A stretch of 64,000 nucleotides of DNA from SHZI01 sp963802215 (GTDB lineage: Bacteria > Pseudomonadota > Gammaproteobacteria > Steroidobacterales > GCA-2729495). Below the pieces are notes generated by a model. It did not search any database. It saw only the letters and a list, made by a program, of their open reading frames with translations, and was not told the origin of the DNA. The DNA lies in contig CAWDHQ010000001.1 of the NCBI GenBank assembly GCA_963802215.1, positions 1,984,001 to 2,048,000 of the forward strand. Reading direction: 5' to 3'. The stretch's first letter is position 1; each line of letters starts with the position of its first letter. Of the stretch, positions 1 through 10,579 are shown piece by piece. A program made the position numbers and the translations under genes.

Positions 1-452
1 CCGTAACCGAGACTCAGCCAGGGGAAGCCGCTGAAGAGCCACCCGCGCACCCACTCCACGCCAACCCACGACGCGGGCAATACCGCCAGCAACTGCCAGA
101 CAGGCTCCCGTTGCCCAACCGTTGCGGTGAGAAGGCCCCAGGCGGCCAGGTACACGGCCATGATCAGGATCAGGGCACCGCACAGTGCAACGGCAATGGG
201 CGGGGCGACGCCCCCGAAATCGTGAATGCTGATATAGAGCCAGTAGGTGCCGGTCGAGAAGGTGCCGACCCCGAACCAGAAGCCCCGGAGGGCACGCTCC
301 CTGCCGGACTCGCCCTCGATCAGCAGGAACAGCAGCGCCATCAGCAGTGGCGCGAGCCACCAGAATCCGAACGGGGCGAAGCTTAGCGGGAGCGCGGCGC
401 CGGTGATCGCCGCCACGAAACGCCCGCGCGCTGTCAGCAGGCGACGGATCAA
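1..452 (-). CDS. lnt: Apolipoprotein N-acyltransferase, N-terminal part (cut by window edge)
   Basis: Lnt transfers the third acyl chain from phospholipid to the N-terminal cysteine of apolipoproteins in the inner membrane. The visible reading frame starts with LIRRLLTARGRFVAA, then has hydrophobic segments and the family-typical stretch GFPWLSLGYG at the window edge, which aligns with the E. coli GFPWLQFGYS region. The catalytic nitrilase domain lies outside the window. It follows corC on the same strand, the usual ybeX-lnt order. There is no ATG near the expected N-terminus; a TTG at 452 is the best candidate, so the exact start is uncertain, but identity as Lnt is firm. Confidence 0.85.
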   Translation of the reverse strand, partial: MIRRLLTARGRFVAAITGAALPLSFAPFGFWWLAPLLMALLFLLIEGESGRERALRGFWFGVGTFSTGTYWLYISIHDFGGVAPPIAVALCGALILIMAVYLAAWGLLTATVGQREPVWQLLAVLPASWVGVEWVRGWLFSGFPWLSLGY

Positions 453-513
453 GTCCCGGGCTACCGGACGACGCAGGTCGGCGTGCGGCGAACGGACGGC
501 ATGCCGTCCCGGA

Positions 514-1392
514 TCACGCCGCGGCCACGTCGCCGTCGGCGGCGGCGGCTGCGGCCGGGCCCCGCGTGACCTCGACACTGTGGATCCGCCGGCGGTCTGC
601 CTGCAGGACCCGGAAGTGGAACTCGCCGAACTTCAGCGTTTCTCCCTTGCGGGGCAGGTGGCCAAGCTCATGCATCACGAGCCCCCCCACGGTGTCGTAG
701 TTCTCGTCGTCGAGACTGGTGTCGAAGAAGTCGTTGAATTCGTCGATGCGGGCCAGGGCGCGAACGTTATAACGGCCGGGCTCCTGCTCCTGTATCGGGC
801 CAACCTCGGCGGAGTCGTGCTCGTCATCGATCTCGCCGACGATCTCCTCGAGCACGTCCTCGATGGTCAGAAGCCCGGTGATGCCGCCGTACTCGTCCAC
901 CACGATGGCGATGTGGTTGCGGCTGCCCCGGAACTCCTTGAGCAGCGTGTTCAGGCGCTTGCTCTCGGGAATGAACGTGGCCGGGCGGATGTAGCGGGAG
1001 ATGTCGAAGGGCAGGTCTGGGGTCTCAACGAAGTGCCGGAGCACATCCTTGGCCAGCAGGATGCCGACCACCTCCTCCCGGTCCTCGCCAATCACGGGGA
1101 AGCGGGAGTGGCCGCTCTCGACGATGGCCTTCAGGATCTCATCACGCGGTGCGTCACGCTCGAGGACCGCCATCTGGGAGCGGGGCACCATGACATCCCG
1201 GACCTGGGTCTCGGATACCGCCAGCACGCCTTCCAGCATGGCCAGCTCGTCGGCATCCAGCACCGTCTGGGCGTGGGACTCCCGAAGCCAGTCCAGGAGG
1301 TCTTCGCGGGTGGCGGCATCGCCTTTAAGGACCCGCCGCAGGCGGCCGTACCAGGTCCCACCAGGGCGGTCGTCGGAATCGTCGTCGGTCAT
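514..1392 (-). CDS. corC: CorC/YbeX family CBS-domain protein (Mg/Co efflux accessory)
   Basis: A 292-residue cytosolic protein of the HlyC/CorC family, the same length as E. coli YbeX. A pair of CBS domains (about residues 65-195, containing VRDVMVPRSQM and GGITGLLTIEDVLEEIVGEI) is followed by a CorC_HlyC C-terminal domain (about 205-285). CorC proteins are linked to magnesium/cobalt efflux and, through this gene cluster, to membrane and ribosome maintenance. It is followed by lnt as usual, but upstream it is separated from ybeY by a Rieske gene on the other strand, so it probably needs its own promoter. Its ATG overlaps the stop of a small CxxCH frame by the sequence ATGA. Confidence 0.93.
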   Translation of the reverse strand: MTDDDSDDRPGGTWYGRLRRVLKGDAATREDLLDWLRESHAQTVLDADELAMLEGVLAVSETQVRDVMVPRSQMAVLERDAPRDEILKAIVESGHSRFPVIGEDREEVVGILLAKDVLRHFVETPDLPFDISRYIRPATFIPESKRLNTLLKEFRGSRNHIAIVVDEYGGITGLLTIEDVLEEIVGEIDDEHDSAEVGPIQEQEPGRYNVRALARIDEFNDFFDTSLDDENYDTVGGLVMHELGHLPRKGETLKFGEFHFRVLQADRRRIHSVEVTRGPAAAAAADGDVAAA

Positions 1393-1646
1393 GGCGCCAT
1401 TCTAGCGGGTTCCGGGGCAGGGCTCCCGGGGCGCTGCAGGTCCGAAGCCCCCGGCAGGCCTCTCTTCATTACATAAGGATGATGAGGATAGGCCGAATAA
1501 AGCCCGTCCCGCCAGCGGAATGCGGGATGGCGCTCGTCGGGGCCATCGTGGCAGGACAAGCACTGGGTATTTCCCACCTGCTGCAGGCCGAAATCGGCGC
1601 CGCTGGCGCGCAGGCCCAGCAGGTACCGCGTGTTCGCCTGCCGCAT
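1389..1646 (-). CDS. Small open frame with one c-type heme motif (hypothetical, possibly a remnant)
   Basis: An 85-residue frame beginning MRQANTRYLL with a single heme-binding motif CLSCH (Cys29, Cys32, His33) and a His/Pro/Tyr-rich middle. The frame is closed upstream by TAG at 1698-1700. No signal peptide precedes it, which a c-type cytochrome would need for export, so it may be the surviving piece of a larger cytochrome or a chance frame. In favour of reality: its stop overlaps the corC start as ATGA, the composition resembles real cytochrome sequence, and an FNR-like palindrome lies about 50 bp upstream. I do not recognise a specific family. Confidence 0.35.
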   Translation of the reverse strand: MRQANTRYLLGLRASGADFGLQQVGNTQCLSCHDGPDERHPAFRWRDGLYSAYPHHPYVMKRGLPGASDLQRPGSPAPEPARMAP

Positions 1647-1775
1647 ACGGGCTTGCCGTCGGACCCGGGCAGGCCCCTGGCAAACACCGTTCCTGATCTA
1701 CGTCAGGGTGGATTATGGTGCAACTGGTCGAGAATCGGCGGCAGCTCACAGGTCGACGATCGAGAGAGTCAACAG
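1393..1775. other. Intergenic region between divergent corC and the Rieske gene
   Basis: A 383-bp gap that separates two formerly adjacent ybe-cluster genes. It holds the small CxxCH frame on the minus strand and an FNR/ANR-like palindrome at 1693-1706. On the minus strand a TAGAAT hexamer lies just before the corC start, too close for a normal leader and with no clear -35 partner. A long plus-strand frame runs through the gap into the Rieske gene, but its translation lacks conserved features. Confidence 0.6.
1693..1706. promoter_or_regulatory. FNR/ANR-like palindrome
   Basis: The sequence CTGATCTACGTCAG resembles the FNR/ANR/DNR consensus TTGAT-N4-ATCAA: the inner TGAT and GTCA half-sites are kept and the outer T/A pair is replaced by C/G. 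It lies about 70 bp before the Rieske ATG and about 47 bp before the CxxCH frame, a sensible place to control either. This is a match by eye only. Confidence 0.35.
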
Positions 1776-2924
1776 ATGTTCATCAATTTCTGGTACATCG
1801 CCGCGCAGTCCGGCGAGGTCAAGTTCGGTACCGACCGGCCGCTGAAGGTCATGATGCTCGGGCACAATTTCGCGCTCTGGCGCGACAGCAAGGGCAAGGT
1901 CCGTTGCATCAGTGACACGTGTACCCACCGCGGCGGTGCGATGGCCGATGGCCGTGTGCGTGGCGACTGCATCGAGTGCCCGTACCATGGCTGGACCTTC
2001 AACGGCGATGGTGCCTGCGTGCGCCTGCCCTCACTCGGGCCGAAGGTGAAGATCCCCGAGCGCACCCGCATCGACGCCTATCCGGTCGAGGAGAAGTACG
2101 GCCTCGTATGGGTCTTCCTCGGCGACCTGCCGGAAGCCGAGCGTCCGCCCATCATCGACATTCCGGAATACAGCGACTCGAACTGGCGCAGCATCGTGCT
2201 GCAGGACGACTGGAAGATCGACTACAAGCGCTCGATCGAGAACACCATCGATCCGGCGCACAACGAGTTCACCCACCCGACCCACGGCTTCCTCGGCGTG
2301 CGCGACGACTACGAGGTCAGGGATTTCACCCTGGAGGACGGTACCTGGGGTACGGGTTATCACAATCGCATGTTTGCACCCCGGCTGGCACAGAGTGACA
2401 TGAGCAAGGCGTCGGGCCGCGAAAAAGAGGCCTGGATCGACGGTGGCGTGGGCCACTACGGACCGCACTGCACCTGGGTGCAGATCGACGCCTCCGACAC
2501 CATGAAGCTGCACAATTACCTGCTGCACACGCCGATCCATGAAACCCTCGACCGCTGGTACCTGATCGCTACCCGCAACAACCTGCTCGACCCGCGTTAC
2601 GACACGACCTTTGCCGATCGCAGCGCGTACATTGCCGGCCAGGACAAGTACGTGCTCGAGCCACAGCACCCGCGGATCACCCCACGCAGCAACGCCCACG
2701 AGTTCCTGGTGCCAGCCGACAAGGCGATCGCCCGCTATCGCGAGTATTGCCGGGAGTGGGAAGACCGGGGCTGGCGGATCGATGTGCAGAAGTTCCGCAG
2801 CGAATACGATCGGGCCGCCTATGCGATCCCGAGCCCGGCCCGTCGCCAGCACCAGAGCTGGGTACTGCCCGCCGTGCCGCTCTTGCCCGGGCAGGTGGCC
2901 GGGGCGGTGGCGCGCAAGGCATGA
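1776..2924 (+). CDS. Rieske non-heme iron oxygenase, alpha-type subunit
   Basis: A 382-residue enzyme of the aromatic ring-hydroxylating oxygenase class. The N-terminal Rieske [2Fe-2S] motif is complete (C49-x-H51 ... C68-x2-H71, in CTHRGG and CPYHGW). The C-terminal catalytic domain carries the mononuclear iron motif DPAHNEFTH (D159, H162, H167). The ATG at 1776 (MFINFWYIAAQ) follows a GAGAGAG ribosome-binding stretch and matches family N-termini; upstream in-frame sequence is unlike protein. No ferredoxin, reductase or beta subunit lies nearby, so electrons must come from elsewhere. The substrate cannot be read from sequence. It stands alone, opposite to its neighbours, inside the ybe cluster, which suggests acquisition by insertion. 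Confidence 0.9.
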   Translation: MFINFWYIAAQSGEVKFGTDRPLKVMMLGHNFALWRDSKGKVRCISDTCTHRGGAMADGRVRGDCIECPYHGWTFNGDGACVRLPSLGPKVKIPERTRIDAYPVEEKYGLVWVFLGDLPEAERPPIIDIPEYSDSNWRSIVLQDDWKIDYKRSIENTIDPAHNEFTHPTHGFLGVRDDYEVRDFTLEDGTWGTGYHNRMFAPRLAQSDMSKASGREKEAWIDGGVGHYGPHCTWVQIDASDTMKLHNYLLHTPIHETLDRWYLIATRNNLLDPRYDTTFADRSAYIAGQDKYVLEPQHPRITPRSNAHEFLVPADKAIARYREYCREWEDRGWRIDVQKFRSEYDRAAYAIPSPARRQHQSWVLPAVPLLPGQVAGAVARKA

Positions 2925-3037
2925 GGGCGGCAGGAACGGAGCCGAGGGCATCCCGGTAGTTCGACCTGGTCCTGATGGGCCCGATGTTCACGGCCTTCCT
3001 CTCAGATGGTCTGCGTGTCGATGTCGTCATCGGCGCC

Positions 3038-3502
3038 TCACTTCACTAGATACGGGTCGGCTATCCCCAGCCCCGCCAGGACTCGCGTCTCCAGGGCCTC
3101 CATCCGGGCCGCATCGTCTTCCCCGTCGTGGGTGTAGCCCAGGAGATGCAGCGTCCCGTGCACCACCAGGTGGGCCAGGTGATCCACCGGGGCCTTGCCC
3201 TGCTCTGCCGCCTCCCGCAGGACTACGGGCAGGCATATCACCAGGTCGCCGAACTCCCGTGGCAAACCCGGCGGCAGCCCGAAGGGACCGGGAAAGGCGA
3301 GGACGTTGGTGGGGCCCGGCTTGCGCCGCCAGGTGGAATTGAGTCTGGCCCCTTCCGTGAGGCCCACCAGTCGCAAGGCAATGGCCCCGTCGGTGGGCGC
3401 GGCCGTACCCTGCAGGGCGGCCTGGATCCAGGCCCGGAAATCGGCACCCGCCGGCAGGTCGCCCTCGACCTCCCCGGTGACCTGGACGTCGACCTCGATC
3501 AG
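3038..3502 (-). CDS. ybeY: Endoribonuclease YbeY, apparently starting at CTG
   Basis: YbeY is a zinc-dependent single-strand endoribonuclease needed for 16S rRNA 3' maturation and ribosome quality control. The metal-site signature HLVVHGTLHLLGYTHDG is intact. There is no ATG, GTG or TTG between an upstream in-frame TGA and the conserved N-terminal region; the first standard start (TTG at 3376) would delete the first 42 residues of a 154-residue product. A CTG at 3502 gives 154 residues (E. coli 155) and overlaps the phoH stop as CTGA, the same geometry as the common ATGA coupling. I therefore call CTG as the start. An upstream REP element may have disturbed the original junction. Confidence 0.85.
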   Translation of the reverse strand: MIEVDVQVTGEVEGDLPAGADFRAWIQAALQGTAAPTDGAIALRLVGLTEGARLNSTWRRKPGPTNVLAFPGPFGLPPGLPREFGDLVICLPVVLREAAEQGKAPVDHLAHLVVHGTLHLLGYTHDGEDDAARMEALETRVLAGLGIADPYLVK

Positions 3503-4557
3503 GAGCGGTCCCGCCGGGTAGGAGCGCCTTCAGGCGCGATCGATCCGGTCGCGCCTGAAGGCGCTCCTACAGGCGCCGCCTCGAAGCGCTGGTAGGCCTC
3601 GACGATTCGCTGGACCAGCACGTGGCGCACCACGTCGCCGGCCGTGAAGTGGGTGAAGCTGACGCCCTCGACCCCGCCGAGCACCTGGATCGCGTGCTTC
3701 AGGCCGGAGACCTGGTGCTTCTGCAGGTCGATCTGCGTGACGTCGCCGGTGACGACGGCCTTCGAACCGAAGCCGAGCCGGGTGAGGAACATCTTCATCT
3801 GCTCGATGGTGGTGTTCTGGGCCTCGTCGAGGATCACGAAGCTCTCGTTCAGCGAGCGGCCCCGCATGAAGGCCAGCGGCGCTACCTCGATGATGCTGCG
3901 CTCGATCAGGCGCGCCACCCGGTCGAAGCCGAGCATCTCGTAGAGCGCGTCGTACATGGGCCGCAGGTAGGGGTCCACCTTCTGGGACATGTCGCCGGGC
4001 AGGAAACCCAGGCGCTCGCCCGCTTCAACGGCGGGCCGCACGAGCACGATCCGGCGCACACGTTCGTCCTCCAGCGCCGCCACTGCGCAGGCCACGGCGA
4101 GGTAGGTCTTGCCCGTGCCCGCCGGCCCTATGCCGAAGGAGAGGTCGTGGGACTGGATGGCCTCCATATAGCCGCGCTGGTTGGTGCCGCGGGGCCTGAT
4201 GTGCAGGCGCCGCGCCTTCATCACGACGCCGCCGTCGACGGCGGCCTCGGCGGTGGACGGGGGTTGTTCCATGAGTGCTTCCTGCAAGGCGATGTGGACG
4301 CGCTGGGTGTCGACCGCTTCCCGGCCGGCGATGACGTAAAGGTCCCGGAGGACGAAGGTGGCAGCCCGTACGCTGGCGGCCGGACCGGTGAGCCGGAAGC
4401 GGTTGCCCCGGTGGTTGATCTGGATGCCGAGTCGCCGCTCGATCTGGCGCAGGTTGTCGTCGAACTGGCCGCCGAGGTTGGCCAGGCTGCCGTTGTCCGC
4501 CGGCTCGAGCAGAAGCTCCTGGGAGTCCACCGCCGGTCCCGGGTTGTCGGGCATCAC
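3499..4557 (-). CDS. ybeZ: PhoH-like ATPase YbeZ with a REP-encoded tail
   Basis: A 352-residue PhoH-family P-loop ATPase that partners YbeY in rRNA metabolism. An N-terminal KH-like/PhoH N region (about 15-120) is followed by the ATPase domain with Walker A GPAGTGKT (about residues 144-151) and Walker B FVILDEAQNT. The start overlaps the miaB stop by 4 nt. The last 23 residues (from VGAPSGATG to RRDRS) are encoded by or just beyond the REP palindrome at 3518-3570, so the original C-terminus, ending near YQRFEAAP, has been extended by the repeat. The ATPase core is unaffected. Confidence 0.92.
   Translation of the reverse strand: MMPDNPGPAVDSQELLLEPADNGSLANLGGQFDDNLRQIERRLGIQINHRGNRFRLTGPAASVRAATFVLRDLYVIAGREAVDTQRVHIALQEALMEQPPSTAEAAVDGGVVMKARRLHIRPRGTNQRGYMEAIQSHDLSFGIGPAGTGKTYLAVACAVAALEDERVRRIVLVRPAVEAGERLGFLPGDMSQKVDPYLRPMYDALYEMLGFDRVARLIERSIIEVAPLAFMRGRSLNESFVILDEAQNTTIEQMKMFLTRLGFGSKAVVTGDVTQIDLQKHQVSGLKHAIQVLGGVEGVSFTHFTAGDVVRHVLVQRIVEAYQRFEAAPVGAPSGATGSIAPEGAPTRRDRS
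3518..3570. repeat. REP palindrome, CCTTCAGG variant, inside the end of phoH
   Basis: A 53-bp inverted repeat: GTAGGAGCGCCTTCAGGCGC on one side and its complement ending CGCTCCTAC on the other, with a short loop. The same arms recur at 52347-52412, and a GCTTCAGCC variant occurs at 22107-22169 and 53447-53509. This matches the REP (repetitive extragenic palindrome) class mobilised by RAYT transposases. This copy lies inside the phoH frame. Confidence 0.85.
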
Positions 4558-5942
4558 GCGGCCGCTTCGCCGACGGTGGGGCCGGCCGTGGGGCAGCCGG
4601 CCAGGCGGCCCCGCAGCGAATTGGGCAGCGCCTCGGTGATCTGCAGGTCCACGAACTGGCCGACCAGGCGCAGGTCGCCGTCAAAGTTGACCCAGCGGTT
4701 GTTGCTGGTCTTGCCGGCCAGCTGCCGCGGGTCCTTGCGGGACGGACGCTCCACCAGCACCCGCTGGACGGTGCCCACCATGGCGCGGCTGATTTCCTGG
4801 GCGCGGCCCGTGATGCGCGCCTGCAGGATGGCCAGCCGCGCGAGTTTCTCCGCGTCCGGGACGGCGTCGGGCAGGGCCGCCGCAGGCGTCCCGGGCCGGG
4901 CGCTGTAGACGAAGCTGAACGACTGGTCGAAGCCGATGTCGGCGATCAGCTGCATGGTGGCCGCGAAATCGTCGTCGTTCTCGCCGGGAAAGCCCACGAT
5001 GAAATCCGTGGACACGCTGATGTCCGGACGCACCGTCCGCAGGCGGCGGATCTTCTGCCGGAACTCGAGGGCGGTGTAGCCGCGCTTCATCAGCGACAGG
5101 ATCCGGTCGGACCCGCTCTGCACGGGCAGGTGCAGGTGGTTGGCCAGCTTCGGCACGGTGGCGTAGGCCTCGATGAGGCGGTCGCTGAACTCCCGCGGGT
5201 GGGAGGTGGTGAAGCGGATGCGCTCGATGCCGTCCACCGCGGCAACCTGGTGGATGAGCGCGGCGAGATCGGCGATCTCGCCATCGACTGCGGTCGCCCC
5301 GCGATAGCCGTTCACGTTCTGGCCGAGCAGCGTCACTTCCCGCACACCCTGGGCCGCCAGCTGGCGGACTTCCGCCATGACGCCGTCCAGGGGCCGGCTG
5401 ACTTCCTCGCCGCGGGTGAAGGGCACTACGCAGAAGCTGCAGTACTTGCTGCAGCCTTCCATGACCGAGACGAAGGCCGTGGAACCCTCGGCCCGGGGCT
5501 CGGGCAGGCGGTCGAATTTCTCGATCTCGGGAAAGCTCACGTCCACCACGGGCTTGCCCCGCGCGCGGACCTCGTCGATGAAGTCCGGCAGGCGATGGAG
5601 GGTCTGGGGGCCAAACACCAGGTCCACGAAGGGTGCCCGTCTGAGCAGTTCCTCCCCCTCCTGGCTCGCCACGCAGCCGCCCACGCCGATGATCAGGCCG
5701 GGCCGGGCCAGCTTCAGTTCGCGGAAGGTGCCAAGGTACGAGAAGACCTTCTCCTGGGCCTTGTCGCGGACTGAGCAGGTATTGAGGATCAGGAGGTCGG
5801 CGCCGGCGGGGTCGTCGGTGGGGACGAGCCCCTGCCGGGACCGGAGCACGTCCAGCATGCGGCTGGAGTCGTACTCGTTCATCTGGCAACCGAAGGTCTT
5901 GATGTAGACGCGACCGGACACAGGCTGGGCGCCCACGATCAA
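4554..5942 (-). CDS. miaB: tRNA-2-methylthio-N6-dimethylallyladenosine synthase MiaB
   Basis: A radical SAM methylthiotransferase that converts i6A37 to ms2i6A37 in tRNAs reading UNN codons. The N-terminal UPF0004 domain has the auxiliary cluster cysteines C19 (FGCQMN), C56 (LNTCSVRD) and C90 (GVGGCVA). The radical SAM motif is C164-x3-C168-x2-C171 (CSKYCSFC). A TRAM domain occupies about the last 70 residues. At 462 residues it is slightly shorter than the E. coli protein. It heads the minus-strand cluster miaB-ybeZ-ybeY, with a 4-nt overlap into ybeZ, suggesting co-translation. Confidence 0.96.
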   Translation of the reverse strand: MIVGAQPVSGRVYIKTFGCQMNEYDSSRMLDVLRSRQGLVPTDDPAGADLLILNTCSVRDKAQEKVFSYLGTFRELKLARPGLIIGVGGCVASQEGEELLRRAPFVDLVFGPQTLHRLPDFIDEVRARGKPVVDVSFPEIEKFDRLPEPRAEGSTAFVSVMEGCSKYCSFCVVPFTRGEEVSRPLDGVMAEVRQLAAQGVREVTLLGQNVNGYRGATAVDGEIADLAALIHQVAAVDGIERIRFTTSHPREFSDRLIEAYATVPKLANHLHLPVQSGSDRILSLMKRGYTALEFRQKIRRLRTVRPDISVSTDFIVGFPGENDDDFAATMQLIADIGFDQSFSFVYSARPGTPAAALPDAVPDAEKLARLAILQARITGRAQEISRAMVGTVQRVLVERPSRKDPRQLAGKTSNNRWVNFDGDLRLVGQFVDLQITEALPNSLRGRLAGCPTAGPTVGEAAA

Positions 5943-5969
5943 CGCTGGACCCGGGGAACGGCCAGCGGC

Positions 5970-6467
5970 TTAGAAGGGAATGTCGTCGTCGAACTCCGCC
6001 GAGTCGCCACCACCGGCCGCACCTGCCGAGGCCGTCGCGGCCCGGGCCGGCTTGGCACCCCGGGAGGGCGCGGAGCCGCGGAAACTGTCGGCCTCGTCAT
6101 GGGACGCGCCGGCACCCATGCCGCCACCTGCGCCGCGCGAATCCAGCATCTGCATCTGGTCAGCGATGATCTCGGTGCTGTATCGGTCCTTGCCTTCCTT
6201 GTCGGTCCACTTGCGGGTGCGAAGCTTGCCCTCGATATAGACCTTGGAGCCCTTCTTCAGGTACTCCGCGGCGATCTCGGCCAGGCGATCGAAGGTGGCA
6301 ATGCGATGCCACTCGGTCCGCTCCTGGGGTTCGCCGGTCTCCTTGTCCTTGAACCGCTCGCTGGTGGCGATGGAGAAGTTGGTTGCCGCCTTGCCGCTGG
6401 GCATGTACCGGGTTTCCGGATCCTTGCCCAGGTTGCCAATCAGGATGACTTTATTGATACCGCTCAT
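5970..6467 (-). CDS. ssb: Single-stranded DNA-binding protein
   Basis: A 165-residue SSB. The OB-fold covers about residues 1-110 (MSGINKVILIGNLGKDPE, then WHRIATFDRLAEIAAEYLKKG). A Gly/Ala-rich flexible linker leads to the acidic tip DDDIPF, the docking site for repair and replication partners. The ATG at 6467 matches the family N-terminus; the upstream in-frame sequence is unrelated. It is divergent from uvrA, as in E. coli, sharing a 172-bp intergenic region. A possible promoter lies immediately upstream. Confidence 0.96.
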   Translation of the reverse strand: MSGINKVILIGNLGKDPETRYMPSGKAATNFSIATSERFKDKETGEPQERTEWHRIATFDRLAEIAAEYLKKGSKVYIEGKLRTRKWTDKEGKDRYSTEIIADQMQMLDSRGAGGGMGAGASHDEADSFRGSAPSRGAKPARAATASAGAAGGGDSAEFDDDIPF

Positions 6468-6476
6468 AGGGGTGCA

Positions 6477-6505
6477 ATTGTAAGGGGCCGGGCCGCAAAT
6501 GCCAC
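6477..6505 (-). promoter_or_regulatory. ssb: Possible ssb promoter
   Basis: On the minus strand, GTGGCA (6500-6505), a 17-bp spacer and TACAAT (6477-6482) form a plausible sigma70 promoter with only a very short leader before the ssb ATG. The -10 matches 5 of 6 bases, the -35 4 of 6. No CTGT-N8-ACAG LexA box was found in this ssb-uvrA spacer. Confidence 0.4.
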
Positions 6506-6639
6506 CCGACTTTCTCAACATTTCCGTGGGGAATGCGGCGCGGCAGGCCGGGGCTCCGGTGGCGGGTCTGTACGAGGCGTCCGGCGGGCTTATAGTTACG
6601 GGTTCGGCGCTTGCCGACCCCACCCGAACCAGAAGGCCC

Positions 6640-9500
<2,861 letters not shown>

Positions 9501-9504
<4 letters not shown>

Positions 9505-9519
9505 GAGCGGTATTCAGGT
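9501..9519. repeat. Degenerate single REP arm at the uvrA stop
   Basis: GTAGGAGCGG followed by TATTCAGG resembles the GTAGGAGCGGCTTCAGCC arm of the REP family found elsewhere in the window, but has no complementary arm. It provides the uvrA stop codon. It may be a decayed element. Confidence 0.4.
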
Positions 9520-9538
9520 TCGGCTACACTCCCGCCGC

Positions 9539-10564
9539 ATGAAAACCGCACCTTCGCCCGATCTCTGCCGCGCCGTCGACAGCCTTGCCGCGCTCGTCGG
9601 CCGCACCCCGCTCGTCGAGATCCACTATCGCTACAACGGCCAGCCACGGCGGATCTACGCGAAGTACGAGTCCATGAACATGACGGGCAGCGTGAAGGAC
9701 CGCATGGCGCTGCACATCCTCCGGCGGGCCGCCGAGCGGGGCGAACTGCAGCCGGGCGCCGTCATCGTCGAGGCCTCCAGCGGCAACACGGGCATTTCCT
9801 TCGCCGCCATCGGGCGGGCACTGGGGCACCGGGTGCGCATCTACATGCCCGACTGGATGAGCCTGGAGCGTACCCAGCTGATGCACGGCCTCGGCGCCGA
9901 CGTCATCCCGGTATCGAAGGCCCAGGGCGGGTTCGTGGGCTCCGTGCGGATGACCGAGGAGTACGCGAAGGAGAATCCCCGCGCCTTCCTGCCCTGCCAG
10001 TTCGCGAACCCCGACAACGCCGAGGCCCACGAGCTCACCACAGGACCGGAGATCGTGGCGCAGCTGGCCCAGCTCGGCCGGCAGGCCGACGCCTTCGTGG
10101 CGGGCGTCGGCACCGGCGGCACGGTGATGGGCGTGGGGCGGGCCCTGCGCAGCACGGGCCGGAACGTGCGAATCCACCCGCTGGAGCCGGCCAACTCCCC
10201 CACCCTCCGCACCGGCAAGAAGGTGGGCAGCCATCGCATCCAGGGCATCAGCGACGAGTTCATCCCGGAGATCGTCAAGCTCGACCAGCTGGCACCCGTG
10301 GTGGACGTGTGGGACGGCGACGCGATCCTGATGGCCCAGGCGCTCGGCCACCGCCTGGGGCTGGCCATGGGCATCTCGTCCGGCGCCAACGTGGTGGGAG
10401 CCATGAAGCTCGTGGAGGAGCTGGGGCCCGAGGCCACGGTGGTCACCGTGCTCCCGGATTCCAACAAGAAGTACCTGTCGACGGCCCTGCCCCAGGCAGA
10501 GCCGCCCCAGGACGACTATGTCACTCCCCACATCCAGCTCCAGTCCTTCATCAGCGTTCGTTAG
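9539..10564 (+). CDS. PLP-dependent cysteine synthase family protein
   Basis: A 341-residue fold-type II PLP enzyme of the CysK/CysM family, which makes cysteine from O-acetylserine and sulfide (or a related beta-replacement). The PLP lysine lies in MTGSVKDRMAL (K53). The substrate loop ASSGNTG is at about 79-85 and the phosphate-binding glycine loop GTGGT near 187. Sequence alone does not separate CysK, CysM and cystathionine-beta-synthase-like members, so no symbol is given. It starts 35 bp after uvrA and is followed 16 bp later by the DUF1295 gene. Confidence 0.88.
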   Translation: MKTAPSPDLCRAVDSLAALVGRTPLVEIHYRYNGQPRRIYAKYESMNMTGSVKDRMALHILRRAAERGELQPGAVIVEASSGNTGISFAAIGRALGHRVRIYMPDWMSLERTQLMHGLGADVIPVSKAQGGFVGSVRMTEEYAKENPRAFLPCQFANPDNAEAHELTTGPEIVAQLAQLGRQADAFVAGVGTGGTVMGVGRALRSTGRNVRIHPLEPANSPTLRTGKKVGSHRIQGISDEFIPEIVKLDQLAPVVDVWDGDAILMAQALGHRLGLAMGISSGANVVGAMKLVEELGPEATVVTVLPDSNKKYLSTALPQAEPPQDDYVTPHIQLQSFISVR

Positions 10565-10579
10565 CGAGGAATCGTCCGC

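Noticed and set aside
247..1476. A 409-codon plus-strand frame over lnt and corC
   Set aside because: The opposite strand encodes clear Lnt and CorC sequence; this frame is composition-driven.
6468..6639. SOS (LexA) box between ssb and uvrA
   Set aside because: No CTGT-N8-ACAG or close variant is present, although E. coli has one in this position.
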